Shown one piece after another: positions 1 through 5,987 of a stretch of 10,618 nucleotides of DNA (positions within the stretch are counted from its first letter, which is position 1; every line of letters begins with the position of its first letter). Where the stretch lies: contig CANSLE010000058.1 in the NCBI GenBank assembly GCA_947647645.1, positions 1 through 10,618 on the forward strand, given 5' to 3'. The stretch is from an uncultured Microbacterium sp. Lineage in GTDB: Bacteria; Actinomycetota; Actinomycetes; Actinomycetales; Microbacteriaceae. The translations under genes and the position numbers were made by a program. The notes beneath the pieces were generated by a model. The model was not told the origin of the DNA. It ran no database searches and was given only the letters and a program-made list of their open reading frames with translations.

Positions 1-603
1 CGCGGACTCGTAGGCCGCGAGCGCGCGGGTGTAGTCGCCCGCCTCGATCGCGGCGAAGGCCTCCTGATGCAGGGGCGGGAGCGCGGGCTCGTCGTTCTCG
101 GCGGTCGCGTCCTCGCCGAGCGGTACCATTCCGGTCACGCCGTTCTGCGCGGCGAGCTGGAGGAGCTGCGCGAAGACGTCGCGCACCTGCTGCTCGGGGA
201 CGGCGCCGGTGAACAGTGGCACGGGCTGCCCTGCGACGAGCGCGACCACCATCGGGATGGACTGTGCACGGAAGCCCTGCGCGAGCTGCGGGTTCGCGTC
301 CACATCGACCTTCGCCAGGACGAGGCGACCGGCGAGCTCGACGACCACCTTCTCGAGGATGGGACTCAGCTGCGTGCACGGGCCGCACCACTCGGCCCAG
401 AGGTCGACGACCACGGGGACGGTGCGAGACAGCTCCAGCACCTGCGCGAAGCTCTCGTCGGTCACATCGAAGACGAGCGGCGTGGCCGGCGTCGCTCCGC
501 CGGCGGACGGAGCGGCAGCGGCGGCCGGGGACGCCGCGCGAGAACGGAGGGACGACAGATCGACGGCACCGCGCAGCACGGCGCCCGAGGTGGGATCGCT
601 CAC
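1..603 (-). CDS. Thioredoxin-fold co-chaperone, YbbN/CnoX type with TPR-like C-terminus (3' end outside window)
   Basis: Seen: 201 codons with no stop before the window edge. A variable Ala/Pro-rich N-terminus (about residues 1-40) precedes a thioredoxin fold with VVVDLWAEWCGPC, so the CXXC motif is WCGPC at residues 71-75. The cis-proline loop QSIPM has its proline at residue 116. From about residue 170 a helical segment (HQEAFAAIEAGDYTRALAAY) resembles the first tetratricopeptide-like helices of YbbN. Known: YbbN/CnoX proteins are cytosolic and combine a thioredoxin domain with TPRs, acting as chaperone/redox holdases; actinobacterial members often keep CXXC. Start: GTG at 603, one base after the TAA stop (607-605) of the preceding gene. 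No strong Shine-Dalgarno is visible, so translational coupling is likely. Redox activity is inferred from the intact CXXC. A plain thioredoxin is less likely because of the long N-terminus and the C-terminal extension. Confidence 0.88.
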   Translation of the reverse strand, partial: MSDPTSGAVLRGAVDLSSLRSRAASPAAAAAPSAGGATPATPLVFDVTDESFAQVLELSRTVPVVVDLWAEWCGPCTQLSPILEKVVVELAGRLVLAKVDVDANPQLAQGFRAQSIPMVVALVAGQPVPLFTGAVPEQQVRDVFAQLLQLAAQNGVTGMVPLGEDATAENDEPALPPLHQEAFAAIEAGDYTRALAAYESA

Positions 604-604
604 T

Positions 605-2362
605 TTAAGGGGCTACTTTCGCGTTGAGGATGGACGTGGAGTACCCCAGCAGCTGGATGCGCTTGTTCGAGCTCTGCGAGGGGACGAAGAAGAACAGCTG
701 ATCGACGAACGTCGTGGTGAAGCCGCTGGAGGACTGGTTGACACCGGTCAGCGTCTGGACGATCGGGTTGCTGTCGAGCTTGATGACGGCATCCGTGTTC
801 GTGGGCTTCACCGTGTCGCTCTCGTGCACGGTGACGGCCACGATGGCGCCGGAGTCGAGCGTCGCGAGAGAGATCGGTTTGTCCGGGCCGGCGGATGCCG
901 CGAAGGTGAGCGTGCCCGTCTGCGCGCCCGTCTGGTTGAAGCTCTGCACCCGCGCCGCGCGGTTGTCGGCGACGAGCTTGCGGAACGGGTCGTTCGTGGC
1001 GTCGAACCGCGAAGCGAAAGCGCTGTTGTCGCCGTTGGTCAGGATGTCCGCGTACGCTGCCGCGACCTTGTTGGGGGCGAGTGCCAGGAAGGGGGAATCG
1101 GGGTCGATCGCGATCGCGCCGACATAGGCCGGTGCGAGGTTCAGGCTGGCCTGCGACACGAGCTCGGCCTCATTGCTGACCTTGTAGGGCGACCAGGGGT
1201 CCTGCTGGGTCACGCTCATGATCACGTCGCCCTTTTCCACCACGGCGAAGAAGGTCCGTGGCCACCCGTCGTACGCCTCCGGAAGGACGATCTTCACCGG
1301 GCTGCTCGGCAGCGCGGTGAGCGCGGTGTGGCCGGCGACGTCACGGAGCTTGTAGTCCGTCTCGCGGGCGGCCAGTGCGGAGGCGGTCAGGCGCTGCGCG
1401 GCGGCTGCGGGGTCCTTGGCGGCATCCGCTTTGGTGACCTGCGCGGAGATCCGCGCGAGGATGCGCTCCGCCTGTGCCTGCGTGACGGCGGGGCTGCCCT
1501 GGTCCTTGGGGACGACGACGCTCTCGGATGCCGTGGGCGTCGGCGTCCCCGCCAACTGCGGCCACGCGTCGGCGGTGCAGCCGGTCAACAGCAAGGCGGC
1601 GATCCCGACCGCGGGAACCGCGAGGAGCGAGCGTCGCCCACGTGTGAGCTGCCGTCTCGTCGGCGACGCGCTGATCACGCCCTTGTCCGCGCCCTCGGTG
1701 GCGATGTCGATCGGTTCCGTCACCGGCATGGGCAGTCCCTTACGGCGTGGGCCGCGCGAGCGCCGCGCATGCCGGACGCCCAAGACATACAGCACCAGAC
1801 CGATGAACAGAAGGATGCTGCCGAGAACGATCAGCGGACCGGCCCACGGCGTTGTGGCGCCCGTCGGCCACGTCACGGTGAGACTGCTCGGCGCCGGTTT
1901 CGTGCCGTCGGTCGCGACGAGAAGACTCATGTCCGCGGGCAGTTGGAGGGGTGCGATGAGGACGTCGTCCTGGCGGAACTCGTCGAGCCACAGATCGGAG
2001 CCGACCGGGGTGATCGCGGGGCTGCCGCTCGACAGCGGCGTCTTGGCCGCCACCGCGGTGGTGGTCGTGGCGCCGGCATCCATCGTGACGTGCGTGTAGG
2101 ACGACGGCGTGAGCCACGCCTTCAGATCAGCCGTCCTCCCGTACGAGGCGAAGATCGTCCCCGGCTCCTGGACACGCACGGTCTGCGAGCCCGCATGGCT
2201 GTTGAGGACGCCGCCGTCGATGAGGATGTAGGGCGCGTCGCCGCTGACGGCGATGGTCTCACTCTCGGTGCGCGGTCCCTGGAGGACCGTGCGCTGGGCG
2301 ATGCCGGCACCGATCATGAGGGCGGCCAGCACGAAGGCCGTTACAGCCCAGACGAAACGCAC
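605..2362 (-). CDS. Membrane protein with internal lipobox-like segment and large C-terminal extracytoplasmic domain (probably DUF8094-type), function unknown
   Basis: Seen: 585 aa. Hydrophobic segments lie at about residues 4-22 and 173-196. A third, at about 245-262, follows a basic patch (RRQLTRGRRS) and ends in LLTGC (Cys262), which looks like a lipobox. Residues 23-172 are probably outside the cell, and 197-244 form a cytoplasmic basic loop (RRSRGPRRKG). Residues 263-585 are a soluble Ala/Thr/Ser-rich region, probably extracytoplasmic. Start: GTG at 2362, preceded by AGGGAGG (2377-2371) with an 8-nt spacer; the frame stays open to 2758 but lacks such a site. From memory, similar Microbacteriaceae proteins carry a 'glycosyltransferase' label or DUF8094; I see no glycosyltransferase motif and would not use that name. 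It is followed after 1 nt by the thioredoxin-fold gene and is divergent from the AI-2E family gene. A second start at Met212 is possible (see findings). Confidence 0.85.
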   Translation of the reverse strand: MRFVWAVTAFVLAALMIGAGIAQRTVLQGPRTESETIAVSGDAPYILIDGGVLNSHAGSQTVRVQEPGTIFASYGRTADLKAWLTPSSYTHVTMDAGATTTTAVAAKTPLSSGSPAITPVGSDLWLDEFRQDDVLIAPLQLPADMSLLVATDGTKPAPSSLTVTWPTGATTPWAGPLIVLGSILLFIGLVLYVLGVRHARRSRGPRRKGLPMPVTEPIDIATEGADKGVISASPTRRQLTRGRRSLLAVPAVGIAALLLTGCTADAWPQLAGTPTPTASESVVVPKDQGSPAVTQAQAERILARISAQVTKADAAKDPAAAAQRLTASALAARETDYKLRDVAGHTALTALPSSPVKIVLPEAYDGWPRTFFAVVEKGDVIMSVTQQDPWSPYKVSNEAELVSQASLNLAPAYVGAIAIDPDSPFLALAPNKVAAAYADILTNGDNSAFASRFDATNDPFRKLVADNRAARVQSFNQTGAQTGTLTFAASAGPDKPISLATLDSGAIVAVTVHESDTVKPTNTDAVIKLDSNPIVQTLTGVNQSSSGFTTTFVDQLFFFVPSQSSNKRIQLLGYSTSILNAKVAP

Positions 2363-2417
2363 GAAAGACACCTCCCTGCGCACCGCCGACGGGATCGCGG
2401 CGCGCAATCGACATTCC

Positions 2418-2423
2418 AGACTA
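2418..2423 (-). promoter_or_regulatory. Candidate -10 element (TAGTCT) for the 585-aa membrane protein gene
   Basis: TAGTCT read on the minus strand matches the actinobacterial -10 pattern TANNNT. Transcription would begin near 2411, giving a leader of about 50 nt that contains the strong AGGGAGG site at 2377-2371. No good -35 hexamer is seen at 16-18 nt. This is inferred from pattern only. Confidence 0.45.
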
Positions 2424-2498
2424 GCGACATCCGGCTGTGCGTCGCCCGGGAGGGCGTCATCTCCGGCCGTGTTGCGGCGCGAAAGGTCGCCCGGTGCG

Positions 2499-2504
2499 TA
2501 TCCT
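2499..2504 (+). promoter_or_regulatory. Candidate -10 element (TATCCT) placing AI-2E family gene on a leaderless mRNA
   Basis: TATCCT is followed by 9 nt (GTCATCACC) and then the ATG at 2514. A start site 7-10 nt after the hexamer would fall at 2511-2514, leaving no room for a Shine-Dalgarno sequence. The only purine-rich stretch (GAAAGG, 2481-2486) is about 27 nt from the ATG, too far to serve. Leaderless mRNAs are common in actinobacteria. No convincing -35 is seen; TTGCGG at 2472-2477 would give a 21-nt spacer. Confidence 0.5.
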
Positions 2505-2513
2505 GTCATCACC

Positions 2514-3593
2514 ATGAAGCTGCAGCATCCGTTCCGCACAGCGCTCGTCGCGACCCTGGGCGTCGGGGTCGGCGTCCTCCTCATCACGAGCGTGCAGACT
2601 CTCTCCACGATCCTGCTGTACGTCGGTACGGCGCTCTTCCTGGCGCTCGGGCTCGACCCCCTCGTCAGCTGGCTCGAGCGGCGCAAGCTCCCGCGGTGGG
2701 CAGCGCTGCTCATCACGTTCGCGGCCGTGCTCGCGGTGTTCACCGGCATCATCCTCATCGTGATCCCCGTGCTCGTCGGTCAGATCGCGCAGCTGGTCTC
2801 GCAGGTGCAGACCCTCATCCAGAACGCGGTCGACGGAGCCTGGAACCCCGTGAACGACCTGTCGAGGTGGCTCCACAGCACCTTCCCCGCGCTCGACGTC
2901 GACATGGCCTTCAAGTACATCTCCGACTGGTTCAACAGCCTCGACTTCGGCAAGATCGGCACGTCGGCCGGAAACGTCATCCTCGGGATCGGCACCTCGA
3001 TCATCTCCGGGTTCACCGGTGCGATCATCGTCCTCATCCTGACGATCTACTTCACCTCGTCGACGCCCTCGCTCAAGGCCTCCGTGGCTCAACTCGTTCC
3101 GGCATCCAAGCGTGCCCGGTTCGTGGACCTCTCGGAGCAGATCACCGCGTCGGTGGGCTACTACGTCATGGGCCAGGTCACCCTGGGCGCCATCAACGGT
3201 GTGCTCAGTGCCGTCTTCCTGACCATCATCGGCGCACCCTTCCCGGCGGTGCTCGCCGTGGTCGCCTTCTTCTTCTCGCTCATCCCGCTGGTGGGTACGC
3301 TCACCGGCTCCGCGATCATCGTGCTGACGTGTCTGATTCCCGGACTGGGCTCCCCGCTCACCGCTCTCGTCGCCCTCATCTGGTACGCGGTCTACATGCA
3401 GGTCGAGGCGTACCTTCTCTCGCCGCGCATCATGAGCCGTGCCGTCTCGGTCCCCGGTGCGGTCGTCGTCATCGCCGCCCTCGCGGGCGGGTCGCTCCTC
3501 GGCCTGCTGGGCGCACTGATCGCGATCCCGGTCGCCGCGAGCATCCTGATCATCTACCGTCAGGTGATCATCCCTCGTCAGAACGAGCGCTGA
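2514..3593 (+). CDS. AI-2E family transporter (PF01594) / PerM-like permease
   Basis: Seen: 359 aa with about seven to eight hydrophobic segments. An N-terminal pair spans about residues 9-46, and a helix at about 62-88 follows. A soluble stretch at about 90-155 (HSTFPALDVDMAFKYISDWF) is typical of the family. The C-terminal half carries helices at about 165-182, 213-240, 244-275, 282-296 and 315-347. Family-like motifs are IPLVGT (257-262), EAYLLSPRIM (298-307) and GLLGALIAIPVAA (330-342). Known: the family is named for E. coli TqsA, but members include Na+/H+ antiporters and permeases of unknown substrate, so AI-2 export should not be assumed. Start: ATG at 2514, giving a normal family length; the frame is open upstream to 2253 but that stretch is not hydrophobic and lies over the promoter region. 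The mRNA is probably leaderless. It is convergent with the hydrolase gene. Confidence 0.92.
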   Translation: MKLQHPFRTALVATLGVGVGVLLITSVQTLSTILLYVGTALFLALGLDPLVSWLERRKLPRWAALLITFAAVLAVFTGIILIVIPVLVGQIAQLVSQVQTLIQNAVDGAWNPVNDLSRWLHSTFPALDVDMAFKYISDWFNSLDFGKIGTSAGNVILGIGTSIISGFTGAIIVLILTIYFTSSTPSLKASVAQLVPASKRARFVDLSEQITASVGYYVMGQVTLGAINGVLSAVFLTIIGAPFPAVLAVVAFFFSLIPLVGTLTGSAIIVLTCLIPGLGSPLTALVALIWYAVYMQVEAYLLSPRIMSRAVSVPGAVVVIAALAGGSLLGLLGALIAIPVAASILIIYRQVIIPRQNER

Positions 3594-3630
3594 CGCGGCC
3601 GATCGAGGTTGCGGACGTCGGAGGCGTCAG
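3590..3630. terminator. Inverted repeat spanning both stop codons of a convergent gene pair; weak bidirectional terminator candidate
   Basis: CTGACGC (3590-3596) and GCGTCAG (3624-3630) form a perfect 7-bp inverted repeat around a 27-nt interior with a possible inner CCGA/TCGG pairing (3599-3602 with 3618-3621). The two TGA stops of the plus-strand and minus-strand genes lie inside the arms. No T-tract follows on either strand, so it does not meet the intrinsic terminator pattern; the repeat may be chance. Confidence 0.3.
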
Positions 3631-4340
3631 TCCCCGTCCCACTGCATCGGCAGCGGGAGCGCGTCGGGGTTGACCGCCGCGACGATCTCCGTGAGCACCC
3701 GGCGCGTCTGGTTCTCCCCCACCCACAGGTGCTTGCCGCCGTCGACCGCGATCAGTTGGGCATGGTCGATTGCGGCGAACCGCTCTCGCGCCTGCGCGGG
3801 CCGCAGGTAGTCGTCGAACTCGGGAACGAGGACGACCACGGACCGTCTGTCGCCGCGCCACGCGGCCACGTCCTCTGCGGTGGCCCGATGCAGCGGTGGC
3901 GACAGGAGGATCACTCCCTCGATGTCGTAGTCGCGACCGTACCTCAGAGCCAGTTCCGTCCCGAACGACCAGCCGACGAGCCAGGGTCGCGGCAGGCCCC
4001 GCTCACGCACCAGCTCCATCGCGGCGGCCACGTCGAACGCCTCCGCGCGTCCGCCGTCGAACGCACCCTCACTCGTGCCACGCGGCGACGTCGTGCCCCG
4101 CGTGTTTAACCGGAGCACCGCCAGGTCGGCGAGGGCGGGCAGGCGGCCGGCCGCCTTACGCAGAATGTGAGAGTCCATGAAGCCGCCGGCCGTCGGCAGC
4201 GGATGCAGGGTGACGAGCGTCGCCACCGGGTCGCGGTCTGCGGGAAGGGCCAACTCGCCCACGAGCGTCAGCCCGTCGAGGGTGTACAGCTCGACGTCCT
4301 CCCGCCGCGCCGGAAGCAGCACCGGTCCACGAATCTCCAT
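3627..4340 (-). CDS. Alpha/beta hydrolase (serine hydrolase, COG2945-like)
   Basis: Seen: 237 aa. The nucleophile elbow GWSFG puts the likely catalytic Ser at residue 125. PEFDDYLRP offers Asp176 or Asp177 as the acid, and GGKHLW offers His204 as the base, in the usual order and spacing. The N-terminal strands (LTLVGELALP, ATLVTLHPLPTAGG) and LRLNTRG (76-82) fit the oxyanion and strand-4 region of small dienelactone-hydrolase-like or COG2945-type enzymes. No signal peptide is seen, so it is probably cytosolic. The substrate cannot be told. Start: ATG at 4340 with GGAGGA (4355-4350) 9 nt upstream, one base after the TGA of the preceding gene. It is the last gene of the minus-strand run and converges with the AI-2E family gene. 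Confidence 0.88.
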   Translation of the reverse strand: MEIRGPVLLPARREDVELYTLDGLTLVGELALPADRDPVATLVTLHPLPTAGGFMDSHILRKAAGRLPALADLAVLRLNTRGTTSPRGTSEGAFDGGRAEAFDVAAAMELVRERGLPRPWLVGWSFGTELALRYGRDYDIEGVILLSPPLHRATAEDVAAWRGDRRSVVVLVPEFDDYLRPAQARERFAAIDHAQLIAVDGGKHLWVGENQTRRVLTEIVAAVNPDALPLPMQWDGD

Positions 4341-4341
4341 G

Positions 4342-4623
4342 TCAGGCCGTCCTCCAACAGGCTGAGTGCCAGTGCCGCCGGGCGGCGAGGTCCGCCGCGT
4401 CGCCGAGCACGCCGTTCGCGCGCCAGATGACGAGATGGGCGACTCCCGGATCGACGGGGCGTCCGCACCCGGGGCACGTGTAGGTCTTCCGCGCCTGGGC
4501 AGCGCTGACGGGCTGCACCGTCCATTCGGCGCCTCGTTTGGTCTCCGACCGCTTCCAGCCGTTCAAGAGCCGATCGAACGAATCGTCGGCGGGCACGGGC
4601 TGCCGTCGGTTCGCACGCGGCAT
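4342..4623 (-). CDS. Small Cys/His zinc-binding-like protein, conserved in actinobacteria (often mislabelled 'ATP/GTP-binding protein')
   Basis: Seen: 93 aa. A basic N-terminus (MPRANRRQP) and a charged stretch precede CPGCGRPVDPG (CXXC at Cys50/Cys53), then HLVIW (63-67). A C-terminal RRHWHSACW supplies His84, His86 and Cys89, so a CXXC...HXXC zinc site is likely. No Walker A motif is present, so nucleotide binding is unsupported. From memory, Streptomyces and other actinobacteria have close counterparts with the same CPGC...RRHWHxACW frame; their function is unknown to me. Start: ATG at 4623, 5 nt after the transglycosylase-like gene's stop. A GGGGTGG stretch (about 4640-4634) is rather far upstream, so coupling is likely. 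The frame is open to 4959 in overlap with the upstream gene, but that extension is Arg-rich out-of-frame translation. It is followed after 1 nt by the hydrolase. Confidence 0.82.
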   Translation of the reverse strand: MPRANRRQPVPADDSFDRLLNGWKRSETKRGAEWTVQPVSAAQARKTYTCPGCGRPVDPGVAHLVIWRANGVLGDAADLAARRHWHSACWRTA

Positions 4624-4628
4624 GGGTC

Positions 4629-5375
4629 TCAGTACCACCCCGTCGACTGCGAGTGCGACCAGGCACCGCACGGGCTGTCGTACCGTCCCCCGATGTACCC
4701 GAGACCCCACGCGATCTGCGTCGCCGGATTGGTCTCCCAGTCGGCCCCTGCGGAGGCCATCTTGTTGCCGGGCAGTGCCTGCGGGATGCCGTAGGCACCG
4801 CTGCCGGCGTTGTAGGCGCCGACGCGCCATCCCGACTCCTTGTTCCACAGTGCGACGAGGCACGCGAACTGGTCGTCGCCCCATCCGCGCTGCGTGACCA
4901 TCGAGTAGGCGATCGCCTGCGCCGTCCCAGGATCGGGCGCGGCGAACGGCGGCGACCACGAGGCCGATGCCGAGGAGCCCTCCTGTTTCGGCTTCGGTGT
5001 CGGAGTCGGCTTCGGCGCGACGTAGACGCTGTAGACGACACCGTCTCGACCGAGACCGTTCGTCTGATCAGAGGCGGCCAGATACGCCTGCGCATTCGCG
5101 ATCGTCGACGCGTACAGGGAGATCGGCGCGACCTCCGCCGCCTGCGCGGTGGGAACGGACGCCGTCACTGGGCCGATGTAGACGACGCCGAAGCCCAACA
5201 CCGCCAGGACCGCGAACACGCTCATCACGCCCCGGCGCCGCGACCACTTCGGGGATCCGCCGGCCGCCCGCGCACGCCGTGTTCCCGACGTCGGGTTCAC
5301 GCGCGACGCGCGCGATGCCGCGCGCGTGGCGGGCACCGTGTCGGGTGTGGGGGTGAGCTCGGCGTCAGACGTCAC
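4629..5375 (-). CDS. Membrane-anchored or secreted lytic-transglycosylase-like protein
   Basis: Seen: 248 aa. Residues 1-49 are a basic cytoplasmic leader rich in Arg, Ser and Thr, and 50-69 form one hydrophobic segment. PTAQAA (75-80) is a possible signal-peptidase site, but the long leader also allows a type II anchor. After a spacer containing KPTPTPKPK (122-130), residues about 150-248 form the domain. It contains ACLVALWNKESGW, with Glu180 as the probable catalytic acid, then GAYGIPQALPG (193-203), WETNPATQIAWGLGYI and a closing GAWSHSQSTGWY. Cys172 and Cys236 could form a disulfide. Known: this SLT/aggregation-promoting-factor-like fold is common in actinobacteria and acts, or is presumed to act, on peptidoglycan outside the membrane. 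Start: GTG at 5375, with GGAG only 4 nt upstream and a TAGAAT element 9 nt upstream. It lies 45 nt after the DivIVA-type gene and 5 nt before the zinc-protein gene. Confidence 0.88.
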   Translation of the reverse strand: MTSDAELTPTPDTVPATRAASRASRVNPTSGTRRARAAGGSPKWSRRRGVMSVFAVLAVLGFGVVYIGPVTASVPTAQAAEVAPISLYASTIANAQAYLAASDQTNGLGRDGVVYSVYVAPKPTPTPKPKQEGSSASASWSPPFAAPDPGTAQAIAYSMVTQRGWGDDQFACLVALWNKESGWRVGAYNAGSGAYGIPQALPGNKMASAGADWETNPATQIAWGLGYIGGRYDSPCGAWSHSQSTGWY

Positions 5376-5384
5376 AGTTCTCCG

Positions 5385-5390
5385 ATTCTA
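5385..5390 (-). promoter_or_regulatory. Candidate -10 element (TAGAAT) for the transglycosylase-like gene; very short or absent leader
   Basis: TAGAAT on the minus strand is followed by CGGAGAACT (9 nt) and then the GTG start at 5375. The spacing equals that at the AI-2E family gene. Transcription would begin about 0-3 nt before the GTG, so the GGAG (5383-5380) would not be in the mRNA from this promoter. It could still serve read-through mRNA from the DivIVA-type gene. No clear -35 is seen. Confidence 0.45.
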
Positions 5391-5420
5391 GCGTCCGAAC
5401 CCGTCGGGACGAGCAGACCG

Positions 5421-5987
5421 TCACACGACGGCCAGCATCACTTCGACGGTCGCGTCGAGCACGGCGTCGACCTGCGCTTCGCTGTACCCGCGTCGTTGCA
5501 TCCGGAACGCGACCGAGCGCACCTGGTCGACCGTCACGGGTTCGCCGTCCTCGAGGAATCGCGCGATCTTGTCGGACACGAGGTCGACCTCGTCGATACG
5601 GTAGCCGAAACGCAGCGGCCCGACGCGGCGGAAACGACGCCCCTTCGGTCGCGTCAGACGATCGAGGATCTCTTGCGCGAGCCGGCGCGATTGGCCGACC
5701 CACGCCCGCGCGCCCTTCCGTGACAGCGCCTGCTCGCGCTCGCGCGCGGCGAACGCATCCTCGATGCGGCTCAGGGCGGCGTCGACGGCCGTGACCTGGT
5801 AGCCCCGACGGACGAGGGGGAAGGCGGCGGTCCGGACGACGGTGGAGTCGACCTCGGAGGTGTCGGCGGACTCGAAGGCCGCGCGGGCACGGGCGAGGAA
5901 GTCATCGACCGCATCGGGGCGATAGCCGCGCGTGCGGCCGCTCGTCAGCGGGAACGGGGAGACGACCGTCTCCGGGACGTCGGTCAT
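5421..5987 (-). CDS. DivIVA-domain repeat protein (four GYxxxxVD repeats)
   Basis: Seen: 188 aa, soluble, no signal peptide. A short motif recurs four times: GYRPDAVDDFL (from 21), GYQVTAVDAAL (from 62), GYRIDEVDLVS (from 128) and GYSEAQVDAVL (from 167). Three copies are preceded at some distance by FP, GPLRF or AF, as in the short DivIVA membrane-binding motif. Between repeats 2 and 3 is a basic stretch (GRRFRR, 116-121). Known: short DivIVA-like motifs (TIGR03544-type) occur in actinobacterial proteins next to cdsA/rlmN; full DivIVA/Wag31 has one such N-terminal motif plus a long coiled coil, which is absent here. It is therefore not Wag31 itself. Start: ATG at 5987, overlapping the cdsA stop as ATGA with a poor Shine-Dalgarno, so it is probably translationally coupled. 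A role at poles, septum or curved membrane is inference. Confidence 0.85.
   Translation of the reverse strand: MTDVPETVVSPFPLTSGRTRGYRPDAVDDFLARARAAFESADTSEVDSTVVRTAAFPLVRRGYQVTAVDAALSRIEDAFAAREREQALSRKGARAWVGQSRRLAQEILDRLTRPKGRRFRRVGPLRFGYRIDEVDLVSDKIARFLEDGEPVTVDQVRSVAFRMQRRGYSEAQVDAVLDATVEVMLAVV

Noticed and set aside
2363..2758. Longer start for the 585-aa membrane protein reaching into the AI-2E gene
   Set aside because: It would overlap the divergent gene and its promoter. The GTG at 2362 has a strong AGGGAGG site followed by a hydrophobic N-terminus.
2514..3593. Reading the AI-2E family protein as a quorum-sensing exporter
   Set aside because: The family name does not predict substrate, and no luxS or other autoinducer gene is in the window.
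209..3673. Plus-strand open frame of 1154 codons across the thioredoxin, membrane-protein and AI-2E genes
   Set aside because: It is Arg/Gly/Ala-rich and Pro-rich with no recognisable domain, and runs antisense to two supported genes and out of frame with a third. Long empty frames are normal in high-GC DNA.
4624..4959. Longer start for the zinc-binding-like protein within the transglycosylase-like gene
   Set aside because: The extra 112 residues are Arg-rich shadow translation of a confidently assigned gene. The family is short and starts with MPR-like residues.
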